This document shows positions 4,852 to 12,676 of a stretch of 17,341 nucleotides of DNA, piece after piece. Below the pieces are notes generated by a model. The model did no database searches. It was not told the origin of the DNA and worked only from the letters and a program-made list of their open reading frames with translations. The DNA comes from Caryophanales bacterium UBA2450 (GTDB taxonomy: Bacteria; Bacillota_I; Bacilli_A; RFN20; CAG-826). The stretch spans positions 1 to 17,341 of the forward strand of contig DDQE01000047.1 of NCBI GenBank assembly GCA_002342545.1, in the 5' to 3' direction. Position 1 is the stretch's first letter. Each line of letters starts with the position of its first letter. The position numbers were made by a program, and so were the translations under genes.

Positions 4852-7800
4852 ATGAATAAATTATTTTCAAAGATTGCTGGGTTAAGCATTGGTCTAGCCA
4901 TGGCAATCGGAGTTGGTGTCGCTGCTGGAAGTAAAGGCATTGCTAAGGCTGAAGCCGCCGGTAGTGGCGATTGGACACAAGTTACTGCGCTTAGTGGATT
5001 AAACACTACTGACACATATGTCATCGCGAATAATGCAGACAAAGGCTATTTTATGAATGGCACTGTAAGTTCCGGTCATTTTCAATCTACCGCTTTTAGT
5101 ACAAGCGCTCCTTCTAGTGCAACTGCTGCTGGTGCTTTTAAATTAGAAGCTGTAAATGCAGGAAATTATATTTACAAAATTAAACTCGTATCAACTAGTA
5201 AATATGTTACTGCGTCCAAAGCTGGTTCTGGCGGAGGCAAAGTTGATTCATCATCTGATGATTCTGGATGGAGATTCTTAGTGGATGGCACGAATTTTAA
5301 TGCTATTTACCAAAAGGCATATTCAAACAAATATGCAGCTATGAGATGTTATAATAATACATCTTGGAGAACTTACTCAAATGGTAATAGTAGTAGTGTT
5401 ACAACAACATCAGGTACAGTTTTTAGACTTTATAAGTATCAAACTGCTACTTTGTCATCTATTTCTGTAAAAACATCACCTAAAACTAGTTATATTCAAG
5501 GAGATTATTTTGATCCTACAGGTTTAGTTATTACAAGAACATATTCAGACTCTACTAGTAATGATTATGCATATGCTGGACACACTTCTGAATTTACTTT
5601 CTCGCCAACAACATCTACATCATTAACTACAAGTCACACAAGTGTAACAATAACATATGGTGGAAAATCAACATCACTTGCCATTTCTGTTACTACTCCA
5701 AAGACACCAGCAAGTTTGGCAACAACTGGTCAAACAACGTCATTTGAAGCTGGTAATACATTTACATATGGAGGGACTTCAACTGTAACTTATACAGATT
5801 CGACAAGTAAATCTGTAACGCCAAGTTCTTTTAAAATTGGCAATGCTGGTATCAACCCAATTTCTGCAGGCACAGTTATTGTTCCTGGCACAACTGTTTT
5901 GAATAGAAATGATCACCATGGAAAAACAGTCTATGTTCTTTATGAAGAAAATTCGACAACAGTTTATGCTAGTTATACGATTTCCGTTGCTGCAATAAGC
6001 AAAATTTCGTTTGTTGGTGGGACTGACACAGGAACAGCTAGCGGTCAAGGTCAATCTGACACATTAACCAAAAGTGGAATCTCTATGTCTTGTGACAGCT
6101 GCTATACAACAAGTGGAGCATACCGTTTTTATAGTGGTTCAACTCTAACTATTTCTTCCACTGTTGGAAACATTGCAAAAATTGAATTTAACATGAATGG
6201 TTCTTATAATTCGAACTTATTAAGCACATCCACAGGGACATATAACCATGATGATTCATCTAAAGGTGTATGGACTGGCGATGCAGCTTCTATTGCTTTT
6301 GATTTAAGTGCTCAGGCTAGATGTAATTCAGTTGATATTACACTTGCATCTAATGATCCATTGGTGGAACTCGCGCCAGCTTCTTCTACTGAAGTTTCAA
6401 TGTTAAAAGGTGACCCTGATACTTCTGTAAAAGTGCTCGTTAAAAATATTGATTCTAAAACATGGAACTTTACTTTTGATGAAGATGAACAAGAAGGAAT
6501 TGCTACTTCTTCATACATTAGTGTATCTGCGGGTGCAGCAGTCAGCGATGTTCACACATTAACAATTACAACAAAAGCTGTTGGCTCAACAGTCTTACAC
6601 ATTTCTGTTTCTGGAACTGCATGTGCAGCATCCGTTCCAGTTACCGTTGTGGCAAAACCAGCTTCTATGACTATTGTTCATGGCGATATCCATGAAGGTG
6701 AATTAGAAATCATCACTGGAGAACATAAACAAGTTTCCTTTAGCGGATTGGATACCGATGGAAATCCATATAGCATTGCCGCTGCGGATGTTACACCATC
6801 TGCGACAAGTGGTGCTTCTTATGTTACTTTAAGCGGTTCGAGAATCACTGGTGCTTCTGAAGGTACTGCTGTGGTTAGATACACATTAAATGCTTTAACA
6901 AGTGTTTATGCTGAAATCACAGTGAATGTTGTTGATGACTATATTGAATCTGTTGGTGAACCAACATTTGCGACTGGTTTAACTGATACACAAGGACAAA
7001 GCCCAACTGTCTCAGTCTTTACATCTAGACCAGGTACTATGCATTCAGGATCATCTACAACTGTTCCATTCGAAAATTATAAATTCTCTTACACAGAAAG
7101 TTATGCTGCCGCTGAATATGGATCAGTTTTCAGTTATGACTTCAGTCATGGTGAAACAGTGGATTCAACTCACAAATTACAAACAATTTATGTTTTCTGT
7201 GATATTGATGAAGCTGCGCATGGTAGTTATACAGTTACAGTCGAACAATTTAATGATCCATTAACCGCGATCACACTTACAAACGTAACTGACAATGAAC
7301 TAAGTGTATCTCGTGGTGATTCGTTCCAATTAGAATGGTCCTACAATCCGGAAAATCCAACCGATGGTAAAGAAGTTGTTTTCCGTGTTGATGATAATAC
7401 AGACAACATTGATATTACCGTTAGTTCGTCTGGTTTAATTAGCATTGGATCATCATCTAATTTAGGAAAAGCTATGGTTGTCATTGAAAGCGCTCATGAT
7501 TCATCAATTTCTGATTTTGTAGTTGTTTCAGCAACACTTGAATCAATGAAATACACTGTTAGAGAGGCTGAATCATTAACACCAGTTTCAACTGTTTCTG
7601 CTGGTGACAGAGTTTATATGGTCGCTACAGCGACAGATCACAGTAACGCAACATATGAATTTAGTGGATATCCAGGAACATATGGTGGTGCTACAGTATA
7701 CACAACTACCATTGCAAAATTACAACTTTTAGTTGTTGAGTCTGGTAGTGAATCCGGAACAGTTGCCTTCAAATTATCTGGAGGCGATAACGATGGTGAA

Positions 7801-8460
7801 TATATTAGCTATTCTGGTTCATCTAATACATTGAATCACACATCAACAAAGGACGCCTCGGCATCTTGGACTGTTGACGGTTCAACAATCACTAATGCTA
7901 ATACAACCGCCAGACAAATTTGGTTAAACTGGAATAGTGGTACACCAAGATTTGCTTGTTATACAAACAAAACAAGCACAACTGGTTACTATTGCCCAAC
8001 ATTTATTAAGGTCACTGGCGGCGACACCGAATATGATGTTACTGAAAAGTTATTCAATGGTGTTCACAACAACTTTGGTGGTGAGGGTGCAACTTATGAA
8101 TGGGATGCTTCTTGTGCTTCGTTTGATTCTGAATCATGGGAAGATGCATGTACTGCTTTAAAAGGTATTACTGGTTATTCAACTTATAAGCTTAATCGCG
8201 CAGTTGGTAATATTGCTGGTAATGAGATTGAACAATTCATTGCTAAATACGATATTATCATTGGCAAAACAAGCACTGATTACGATTTCTTAGGCAGATT
8301 CTCTAGTGGTGGAATTAATTACAACACTAGAATTGATGTCAATCCAATTCAATTAAGTGCTAAAAACACCTCTGCTGTAATTATTATTGTGGTTATTTCC
8401 TCAATAAGTATTGCTGCTGTTGGTGGATACTTCTTATTCCGTAAGAAGAAAGAAAATTAA
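4852..8460 (+). CDS. Large secreted Ig-like surface protein with C-terminal membrane anchor
   Basis: The 1202-residue protein starts with a signal peptide (basic MNKLFSK, hydrophobic core to about 25, probable cleavage after Ala-Glu-Ala near 35). A first beta-rich module (about 40-198, starting WTQVTALSGL) is followed by a Big_3-like Ig domain (about 200-280), a second Ig-like stretch (283-380), a Gly/Ser-rich beta module (381-500), and Ig-like repeats (about 502-895). A module resembling the first one recurs at about 915-1057. A helical segment (about 1058-1155) has YDIIIGKTSTDYDFLGRF. A transmembrane helix (about 1173-1195) ends in the basic tail RKKKEN; no LPXTG is present. The body is very rich in Ser and Thr and poor in Lys and Arg. 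It is probably an adhesin or polymer-binding surface protein; no catalytic motif is seen and the ligand is unknown. It has its own promoter and a long leader. Confidence 0.85.
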   Translation: MNKLFSKIAGLSIGLAMAIGVGVAAGSKGIAKAEAAGSGDWTQVTALSGLNTTDTYVIANNADKGYFMNGTVSSGHFQSTAFSTSAPSSATAAGAFKLEAVNAGNYIYKIKLVSTSKYVTASKAGSGGGKVDSSSDDSGWRFLVDGTNFNAIYQKAYSNKYAAMRCYNNTSWRTYSNGNSSSVTTTSGTVFRLYKYQTATLSSISVKTSPKTSYIQGDYFDPTGLVITRTYSDSTSNDYAYAGHTSEFTFSPTTSTSLTTSHTSVTITYGGKSTSLAISVTTPKTPASLATTGQTTSFEAGNTFTYGGTSTVTYTDSTSKSVTPSSFKIGNAGINPISAGTVIVPGTTVLNRNDHHGKTVYVLYEENSTTVYASYTISVAAISKISFVGGTDTGTASGQGQSDTLTKSGISMSCDSCYTTSGAYRFYSGSTLTISSTVGNIAKIEFNMNGSYNSNLLSTSTGTYNHDDSSKGVWTGDAASIAFDLSAQARCNSVDITLASNDPLVELAPASSTEVSMLKGDPDTSVKVLVKNIDSKTWNFTFDEDEQEGIATSSYISVSAGAAVSDVHTLTITTKAVGSTVLHISVSGTACAASVPVTVVAKPASMTIVHGDIHEGELEIITGEHKQVSFSGLDTDGNPYSIAAADVTPSATSGASYVTLSGSRITGASEGTAVVRYTLNALTSVYAEITVNVVDDYIESVGEPTFATGLTDTQGQSPTVSVFTSRPGTMHSGSSTTVPFENYKFSYTESYAAAEYGSVFSYDFSHGETVDSTHKLQTIYVFCDIDEAAHGSYTVTVEQFNDPLTAITLTNVTDNELSVSRGDSFQLEWSYNPENPTDGKEVVFRVDDNTDNIDITVSSSGLISIGSSSNLGKAMVVIESAHDSSISDFVVVSATLESMKYTVREAESLTPVSTVSAGDRVYMVATATDHSNATYEFSGYPGTYGGATVYTTTIAKLQLLVVESGSESGTVAFKLSGGDNDGEYISYSGSSNTLNHTSTKDASASWTVDGSTITNANTTARQIWLNWNSGTPRFACYTNKTSTTGYYCPTFIKVTGGDTEYDVTEKLFNGVHNNFGGEGATYEWDASCASFDSESWEDACTALKGITGYSTYKLNRAVGNIAGNEIEQFIAKYDIIIGKTSTDYDFLGRFSSGGINYNTRIDVNPIQLSAKNTSAVIIIVVISSISIAAVGGYFLFRKKKEN

Positions 8461-8494
8461 TAGACACAATTAACTATTAATATATAAAGAAATT

Positions 8495-8540
8495 AGGAAC
8501 GCCTTATAGGCTGACCACCTATAGGGCTTCCTTCTTCCTT
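8495..8540 (+). terminator. Imperfect hairpin after the surface-protein gene (weak terminator or attenuator)
   Basis: The arm 8495-8510 pairs with 8518-8532 (AGGAA, GCC and TATAGG against CCTATAGG, GGC and TTCCT) around a 7-nt loop, with one bulge or mismatch region. The tail TTCTTCCTT is T-rich but broken by C, unlike the clean T-runs of other terminators here. Partial readthrough into the downstream genes is plausible. Confidence 0.5.
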
Positions 8541-8544
8541 AAAG

Positions 8545-8562
8545 ATTATTATCAGTAATAAT
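8545..8562. promoter_or_regulatory. Hairpin or operator directly before the NTPase gene
   Basis: ATTATTA and TAATAAT form a perfect 7-bp inverted repeat around TCAG, ending 4 nt before the AAGGAGG at 8567-8573. As RNA it could modulate ribosome access; as DNA it could bind a regulator. Confidence 0.4.
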
Positions 8563-8579
8563 GTTCAAGGAGGAAAAAT

Positions 8580-9374
8580 ATGCCTAATTTAGTAGTGATT
8601 GGAGATAAAAACCATGGCAAGACGCATATAATTAAAGCGCTTGAACTTTTACTTATTGATAAAAAATATAGTGTCATTAATCTTAAGAGAAAGAAAAACA
8701 TCAACAACCCGCATGCCGACACTAAATTTATTGTAGAAATTAACGGAATTAAAATTGGCGTTAATTCACAAGGAGATGCACCGGTTCTTATTAAAAGAGG
8801 ATATTGGTCTTTACATAAACATTCAGTTGATTTTTATGTTTTAGCCTCTCACAACAGAAAGAGCCACTTTGACGTACTTGATTCGTTATTAGGTGTTGGT
8901 AATTATAAAAGATTCTATAAAGATGTCGGAGAAGAAAAAGATGATAAAAATGTGGCTATTGAATTACTGAACGCAATTTTAAAAGAATTATCCAATACAA
9001 GCAAAAAGCTTGACTTAGTTTCAATTAAAGATGTTGACGACACCAATAAAAAATATCACGTTGAGGCAAAGGTGGATCGAACTATTTCTAATGAATGGAT
9101 TGAATCATATTATGAAGTGTTATCTTTTTTTCCAAACTTAGAATTTAAATCATCTTTACCTAGTCTGGTCGATGTTAAATTTGCAGAAGATAGTATTATA
9201 TCTGAGGCCTTTATTGAACCAGTTGAACAAGACATTGTGGATTATTGTGATGAATTAAAAAAAGTTGTCGTTATTACGAATGATTTGATTGATTTAAAAG
9301 AAAAGTGTAAAAGAGTTAACAAATCTAAAAAGCCGATAGATGTTAATTTACTAAACAAAAAAATTAAAATATGA
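8580..9374 (+). CDS. Small P-loop NTPase, family not identified
   Basis: The 264-residue protein opens with a strand and Walker A motif, VVIGDKNHGKTHII (Gly8-Thr15), so it should bind ATP or GTP. VEINGIKIGVNSQGD (52-66) and DFYVLASHNRKSH (84-96) follow. From memory this resembles uncharacterised short P-loop proteins with KIGxxSQGD and CATRTRG segments, where the SQGD Asp may act like Walker B; this was not tested. Residues from about 130 on form a charged mixed region with no recognised domain. There is no signal peptide or membrane segment, so it is cytosolic. A strong AAGGAGG (8567-8573) fixes the start. The stop overlaps the next ATG by 4 nt (ATGA, 9371-9374), so the two proteins are coupled and probably act together. 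It is not a translation factor: the NKxD motif is not seen. Confidence 0.75.
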   Translation: MPNLVVIGDKNHGKTHIIKALELLLIDKKYSVINLKRKKNINNPHADTKFIVEINGIKIGVNSQGDAPVLIKRGYWSLHKHSVDFYVLASHNRKSHFDVLDSLLGVGNYKRFYKDVGEEKDDKNVAIELLNAILKELSNTSKKLDLVSIKDVDDTNKKYHVEAKVDRTISNEWIESYYEVLSFFPNLEFKSSLPSLVDVKFAEDSIISEAFIEPVEQDIVDYCDELKKVVVITNDLIDLKEKCKRVNKSKKPIDVNLLNKKIKI

Positions 9375-10237
9375 AAGAGAATAAAAGAATTAAATCATTT
9401 AAAGTTGATTTATCAAACGCTAAAGTAATAAAAGCTAAAAACTATAAATGGGTATTTTATGCGATAGCAATATTTTTCCTTGTTGCTGGTTCTTCTTTAA
9501 TTGTTTTAAGTTCCATTTTGCTTAGATTAAGTTATATAGTCAAACCCGACAGCCCTGCAGCTGCATATGCAGGCGCAATTGGTGGTGGTTTATCATTACT
9601 TTTAGCCGGTATTGCACAAATATTAGTGTTTATCCATCGCGAGAAAGAAGAAACTGAAAAGAAATTAAAACTCGTTGAGCACGATTACTCCAACTTCTGT
9701 ATCAAATATCATTATTTAAACAACGAATTATTGGGAACTCTACAGCATAGTAATGACAGCATTGGTGTTTCTTTCCACACTAAAGAAGAAAATACAATAA
9801 TTCTTTCTTATGATTCGGATTATGGAAGTATTAGTAATTTAATTTTTGTTTATGTCGATTCTATTACTCATAACATTTTTTTGAATAGGGTTTTTAAAAA
9901 TTATCTTGATAATAATCATTGTTTAAAATTATCCCCTGAAGAAAATTCAGAGGATGCTATTACTCTTATGAAAGTTTTTAATATTGAACTTGAAAATATG
10001 CTATTTAGCTTAGAAAAAATAATACGTAATTATTATAACAATAGGTATAACATTGAATATTACAACAATAATTTAAAAAATAGAATTGATTCGTTTGTGA
10101 ATGCAATTATTCCATACTTGTTAATCTATACAAACAACAATAAAACTACTAATTTTGGCAGTGGTTCTCTTGAATCATTTCCATTTATAATTTATTATAT
10201 ATTCGAAGGAGGAATTGAAAATGGCAAAAAGAATTGA
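9371..10237 (+). CDS. Unknown 2-TM membrane protein with cytosolic helical domain
   Basis: The 288-residue protein has a basic N-terminus, two hydrophobic helices (about 27-51 and 66-88, the second glycine-rich, AGAIGGGLSLLLAG), then a strongly charged helix REKEETEKKLKLVEH (90-104) and a long cytosolic part. The C-terminal region is very rich in Asn and Tyr. The plan of two helices, a charged coiled-coil-like linker and a helical domain recalls putative phage abortive-infection membrane proteins (putAbiC-type) and other 2-TM effectors. I see no diagnostic motif, so this is only a lead. The start overlaps the NTPase stop by 4 nt, making translational coupling likely. Its last 17 nt overlap the next small gene. 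Base composition is more AT-rich than the neighbouring housekeeping genes, consistent with accessory origin. Confidence 0.7.
   Translation: MKENKRIKSFKVDLSNAKVIKAKNYKWVFYAIAIFFLVAGSSLIVLSSILLRLSYIVKPDSPAAAYAGAIGGGLSLLLAGIAQILVFIHREKEETEKKLKLVEHDYSNFCIKYHYLNNELLGTLQHSNDSIGVSFHTKEENTIILSYDSDYGSISNLIFVYVDSITHNIFLNRVFKNYLDNNHCLKLSPEENSEDAITLMKVFNIELENMLFSLEKIIRNYYNNRYNIEYYNNNLKNRIDSFVNAIIPYLLIYTNNNKTTNFGSGSLESFPFIIYYIFEGGIENGKKN
10206..10212 (+). promoter_or_regulatory. Ribosome binding site of the 51-aa gene, inside the previous gene
   Basis: AAGGAGG ends 8 nt before ATG 10221. A perfect seven-base SD here is the main argument that the short frame is translated. Confidence 0.65.
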
Positions 10238-10376
10238 TACCAAAGAGATTGATCGCAAAGAATATATCAAAGCATTAAAAGAAGCGCTTAGTGACGATTA
10301 TTTTCGTGAAGAAAGAAATAACGATAAGACAATAAACGTCAAACTATATTCAATCCCTTCTAGACACATATTATAA
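10221..10376 (+). CDS. 51-aa charged protein of unknown function
   Basis: A short frame begins MAKRIDTKEIDRKEYIKALK and ends SIPSRHIL. A perfect AAGGAGG stands 8 nt before its ATG, and it overlaps the end of the 2-TM gene by 17 nt in another frame, so it looks like the third gene of the operon. The first 35 residues are a highly charged amphipathic helix-like stretch. There is no membrane segment, Cys motif or recognisable domain. It could be a small partner of the two upstream proteins, or the start of a longer gene truncated in this strain; reading beyond the stop shows no continuation in other frames. A terminator follows 39 bp later. Confidence 0.6.
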   Translation: MAKRIDTKEIDRKEYIKALKEALSDDYFREERNNDKTINVKLYSIPSRHIL

Positions 10377-10415
10377 AATTTCTTTTTTGCTTGAATTTTA
10401 ATAATCTATAACAAT

Positions 10416-10447
10416 GGAACCCTTGGGACTCCTGAGGGTTCCTTTTT
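10416..10447 (+). terminator. Intrinsic terminator of the NTPase/2-TM cluster
   Basis: GGAACCCT (10416-10423) pairs perfectly with AGGGTTCC (10435-10442) and is followed by five T. It closes the plus-strand cluster. Confidence 0.88.
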
Positions 10448-10735
10448 GTTGCATGGGTTTTTTAAAGTACTACCTATACAAGAAGAAATTTCGTCATAAT
10501 GTAATATATTTTATTTCTAAAGTCATCGAATGCAGTCAAATAAAGCTTAATATTAAAGCTCCTAAACAGCATTAATATTATGCGTGATTTAGCGTTGAGT
10601 CTAAAAAATCCCAGATAATTTTGTAAAGTAACATTATTTAAAATTACGCAAATTAAATATAAGTATTTTGCAGTTTTTCCGCTTTTGCTGAAAAAGTTTC
10701 AAAACTAAAAATACAAGAACTATTCATTATGAGCG
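10448..10735. other. Gene-free AT-rich region with small hairpins
   Basis: No gene is supported between the two facing terminators. Two neighbouring hairpins share an AATATTA core: AGCTT/AAGCT near 10542-10558 and GCAT/ATGC near 10569-10583. TTTTTC (10674-10679) can pair with GAAAAA (10690-10695). None has a clear role. Confidence 0.5.
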
Positions 10736-10766
10736 AAAAAGCAACCTCCTAAAGAAGGAAGTTGCT
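10735..10766 (-). terminator. Intrinsic terminator of the degV operon
   Basis: AGCAAC (10740-10745) pairs with GTTGCT (10761-10766), with TCCT/AGGA inside. On the minus strand the stem is followed by a T-run (the A-run at 10736-10740). Confidence 0.8.
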
Positions 10767-10779
10767 GCTTTTGTTATAT

Positions 10780-11667
10780 CTATTTTCCGCGATAATTAAC
10801 GATAATTGTGCCTGGGCCACTTGAGGCTCCAATAATTGGTCCTAGAGGTTCAACGATGATATTTTTCACTTTAACAGCTTTTAAGATTTCATCTTTAAAC
10901 GCTTTAATATCATCATCTTTACAGTCCGCATGCATTAAATAAATCTCTTGATGTTCTGGATCATCAATATGATCTTTAATCATCTCCGCCATCTTGATAT
11001 AAGCTTTTCTTCTACCAATGGCCTTATTAACTGCGATATTACTGCCTTTATCATCAAATTCTAGTATTGGCTTTAAACCAATCATGTTGCCCATTAAAGC
11101 TTTAGGGCCACTCACTCGACCCGCTCTTTTTAAGTAGGTAAGAGTTTCAGGAATGCCAACTTCTAAATATTTAAGTTTATTTTCTTCTACCCATTTAGTG
11201 ACTTCATCAATGTCTTTGCCTTCATCTTTAAGTCTTTGAGCTTCCATAATGATCATTCCTAAAGACATACCCGCCCTTAATGAGTCAATAACAACAACTT
11301 TATTATTTGGGTATTTTTCTTTGACTTCTGTTTCCACTAATTTTTTAGCAATATTAATGGAGTTAGAAAGTCCAGAGCTACAAGCGATATATAAGACATC
11401 TTTATTCTCTTTTAAATATTTCTCAAAGAAATCCATATAGTCTTGTTGAGAAGGCATAGAAGTATAAAATCTAATCCCTCTTCTAATAATATCGTAGAAC
11501 TCTTTCATAGAAAGAGTCTCCCAGTCTAAATCAGCAATATTTTCGTGTTCTACACCTTTTTCATCAGTCCAGTTTAGAAGCATTTTCACATATTCAATAT
11601 TGTGTTTGGCTCTAAATTCTTTTCCTAAGTCACAACAAGAATCCACTAAGATGACATAATCTTTCAT
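10780..11667 (-). CDS. DegV family fatty-acid-binding protein
   Basis: DegV/FakB proteins bind a long-chain fatty acid and present it to fatty acid kinase FakA for phosphorylation and phospholipid synthesis. The 295-residue length is usual. Family motifs are present in order: ILVDSCCDL, the TSMPSQQDY substrate loop, ACSSGLSNSINIA, VIDSLRAGMSLG, TLTYLKRAGRVSG, GLKPILEF, and the C-terminal GPIIGASSGPGTIIV. The last motif normally reads GxHxGPG; here Ser replaces His, which may alter carboxylate or partner contacts. No fakA is visible in the window. The gene starts 10 nt after the acyltransferase stop, with only a weak AGGGG upstream, and ends the minus-strand operon at a clear terminator. The ligand cannot be told from sequence. 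Confidence 0.92.
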   Translation of the reverse strand: MKDYVILVDSCCDLGKEFRAKHNIEYVKMLLNWTDEKGVEHENIADLDWETLSMKEFYDIIRRGIRFYTSMPSQQDYMDFFEKYLKENKDVLYIACSSGLSNSINIAKKLVETEVKEKYPNNKVVVIDSLRAGMSLGMIIMEAQRLKDEGKDIDEVTKWVEENKLKYLEVGIPETLTYLKRAGRVSGPKALMGNMIGLKPILEFDDKGSNIAVNKAIGRRKAYIKMAEMIKDHIDDPEHQEIYLMHADCKDDDIKAFKDEILKAVKVKNIIVEPLGPIIGASSGPGTIIVNYRGK

Positions 11668-11677
11668 ATATTGTTAA

Positions 11678-12676
11678 TTATCCCCTTTTTAAAACTTTAA
11701 TTTTGAACAAATTATAAATTAATCCTAATAATAACGCACATGTATCTGCAATAATGATTATTAGTAGCACTCCCCAATTAATGTTATATAAAGAACCCAC
11801 TAAAGGTACAAATAGCATATGGAATAAATAGATAAATGTTGGACCAGTAGATCCTAGGTAGTGGTAGCAAAGTTCTCCAAATCTAGTGTCTGGTTTTTGG
11901 ATGCAGTAAATAAGAACTAACACTGCTAAAGCAATACTAGACAAATAGAATTCGTTTGGTTTATTACTAGTAGCCTCGTGATAAATTGTTTCTAACATAG
12001 TAGTACCAATTAGCAGAATAAATAAAAGCCAAAACACTGAAGTGTTTATCTTTTTAATATTTGCTTCATGATGATAGATATAGCTACCAATAAGAAAACA
12101 TGGTAAGCCGGTAATTAAGAAATTCCTAGTTACTTGATAAGTAGAGAAGAATCCCCATTCATATTGATTACAGAATATTCGATAAATATAGGCTGATATT
12201 AAAATAGCGATAGGAACAAAGATAGAATATTTATTCTCTTTAAACCATTTGATTTTATAGACTAAAGGATAAAGCAAATAACAAATTATTAAAGCGATGA
12301 TAAACCATAAAAATGATAATTTTGGAATGTAAAATTTCCAAAACTCTTGGAAGCTATTCCAGTTAAATCCTTCGGTAATAATTTTTGGCGTTCCTAAATT
12401 AGACCAATTCACTGGTATTAATATCGAACAATAAATCACAATTACCGCTCCGGCAATTAATAGAAGCCTAAAGCATCGCTTAATCGTTGATTTATAAGAA
12501 AAGTCATCTTTATTAAGCCTTTTAGTATAAAAATAACTAGAAAGCATAAAAAAGAAGATAACTGTTACTCTACCTAAAGAATCAAAATAGAGTTCGCCAC
12601 TAGGAAAATTGGTGTGTGCAAAAATAACTAATAAAGCAAAAAATAATTCAAATAAATATAAACGATAATTTTTCAT
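11678..12676 (-). CDS. Acyltransferase family 3 membrane protein
   Basis: This 332-residue, strongly hydrophobic protein has about ten predicted transmembrane helices, the plan of acyltransferase-3 (OafA/OatA-like, PF01757). The N-terminal FELFFALLVIFAHTNFPSG carries the conserved His21 after the first helix. RVTVIFFFMLSSYF (about 36-49) matches the family segment usually read as VxxFFxxSGY, with Ser replacing Gly. LWFIIALIICYLLYPLV (about 122-138) is also typical. Such enzymes transfer acetyl or other acyl groups from the cytoplasm to sugars of cell-surface polymers; the substrate is unknown. The ATG follows the Rsm22-type gene stop directly (TAGATG), so translation is likely coupled. No extracellular SGNH domain is attached, so it is the short form. 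Confidence 0.85.
   Translation of the reverse strand: MKNYRLYLFELFFALLVIFAHTNFPSGELYFDSLGRVTVIFFFMLSSYFYTKRLNKDDFSYKSTIKRCFRLLLIAGAVIVIYCSILIPVNWSNLGTPKIITEGFNWNSFQEFWKFYIPKLSFLWFIIALIICYLLYPLVYKIKWFKENKYSIFVPIAILISAYIYRIFCNQYEWGFFSTYQVTRNFLITGLPCFLIGSYIYHHEANIKKINTSVFWLLFILLIGTTMLETIYHEATSNKPNEFYLSSIALAVLVLIYCIQKPDTRFGELCYHYLGSTGPTFIYLFHMLFVPLVGSLYNINWGVLLIIIIADTCALLLGLIYNLFKIKVLKRG

Noticed and set aside
5779..6518. Minus-strand frames inside the surface-protein gene
   Set aside because: They are shadows of the Ser/Thr-rich coding strand, with no SD or family resemblance.
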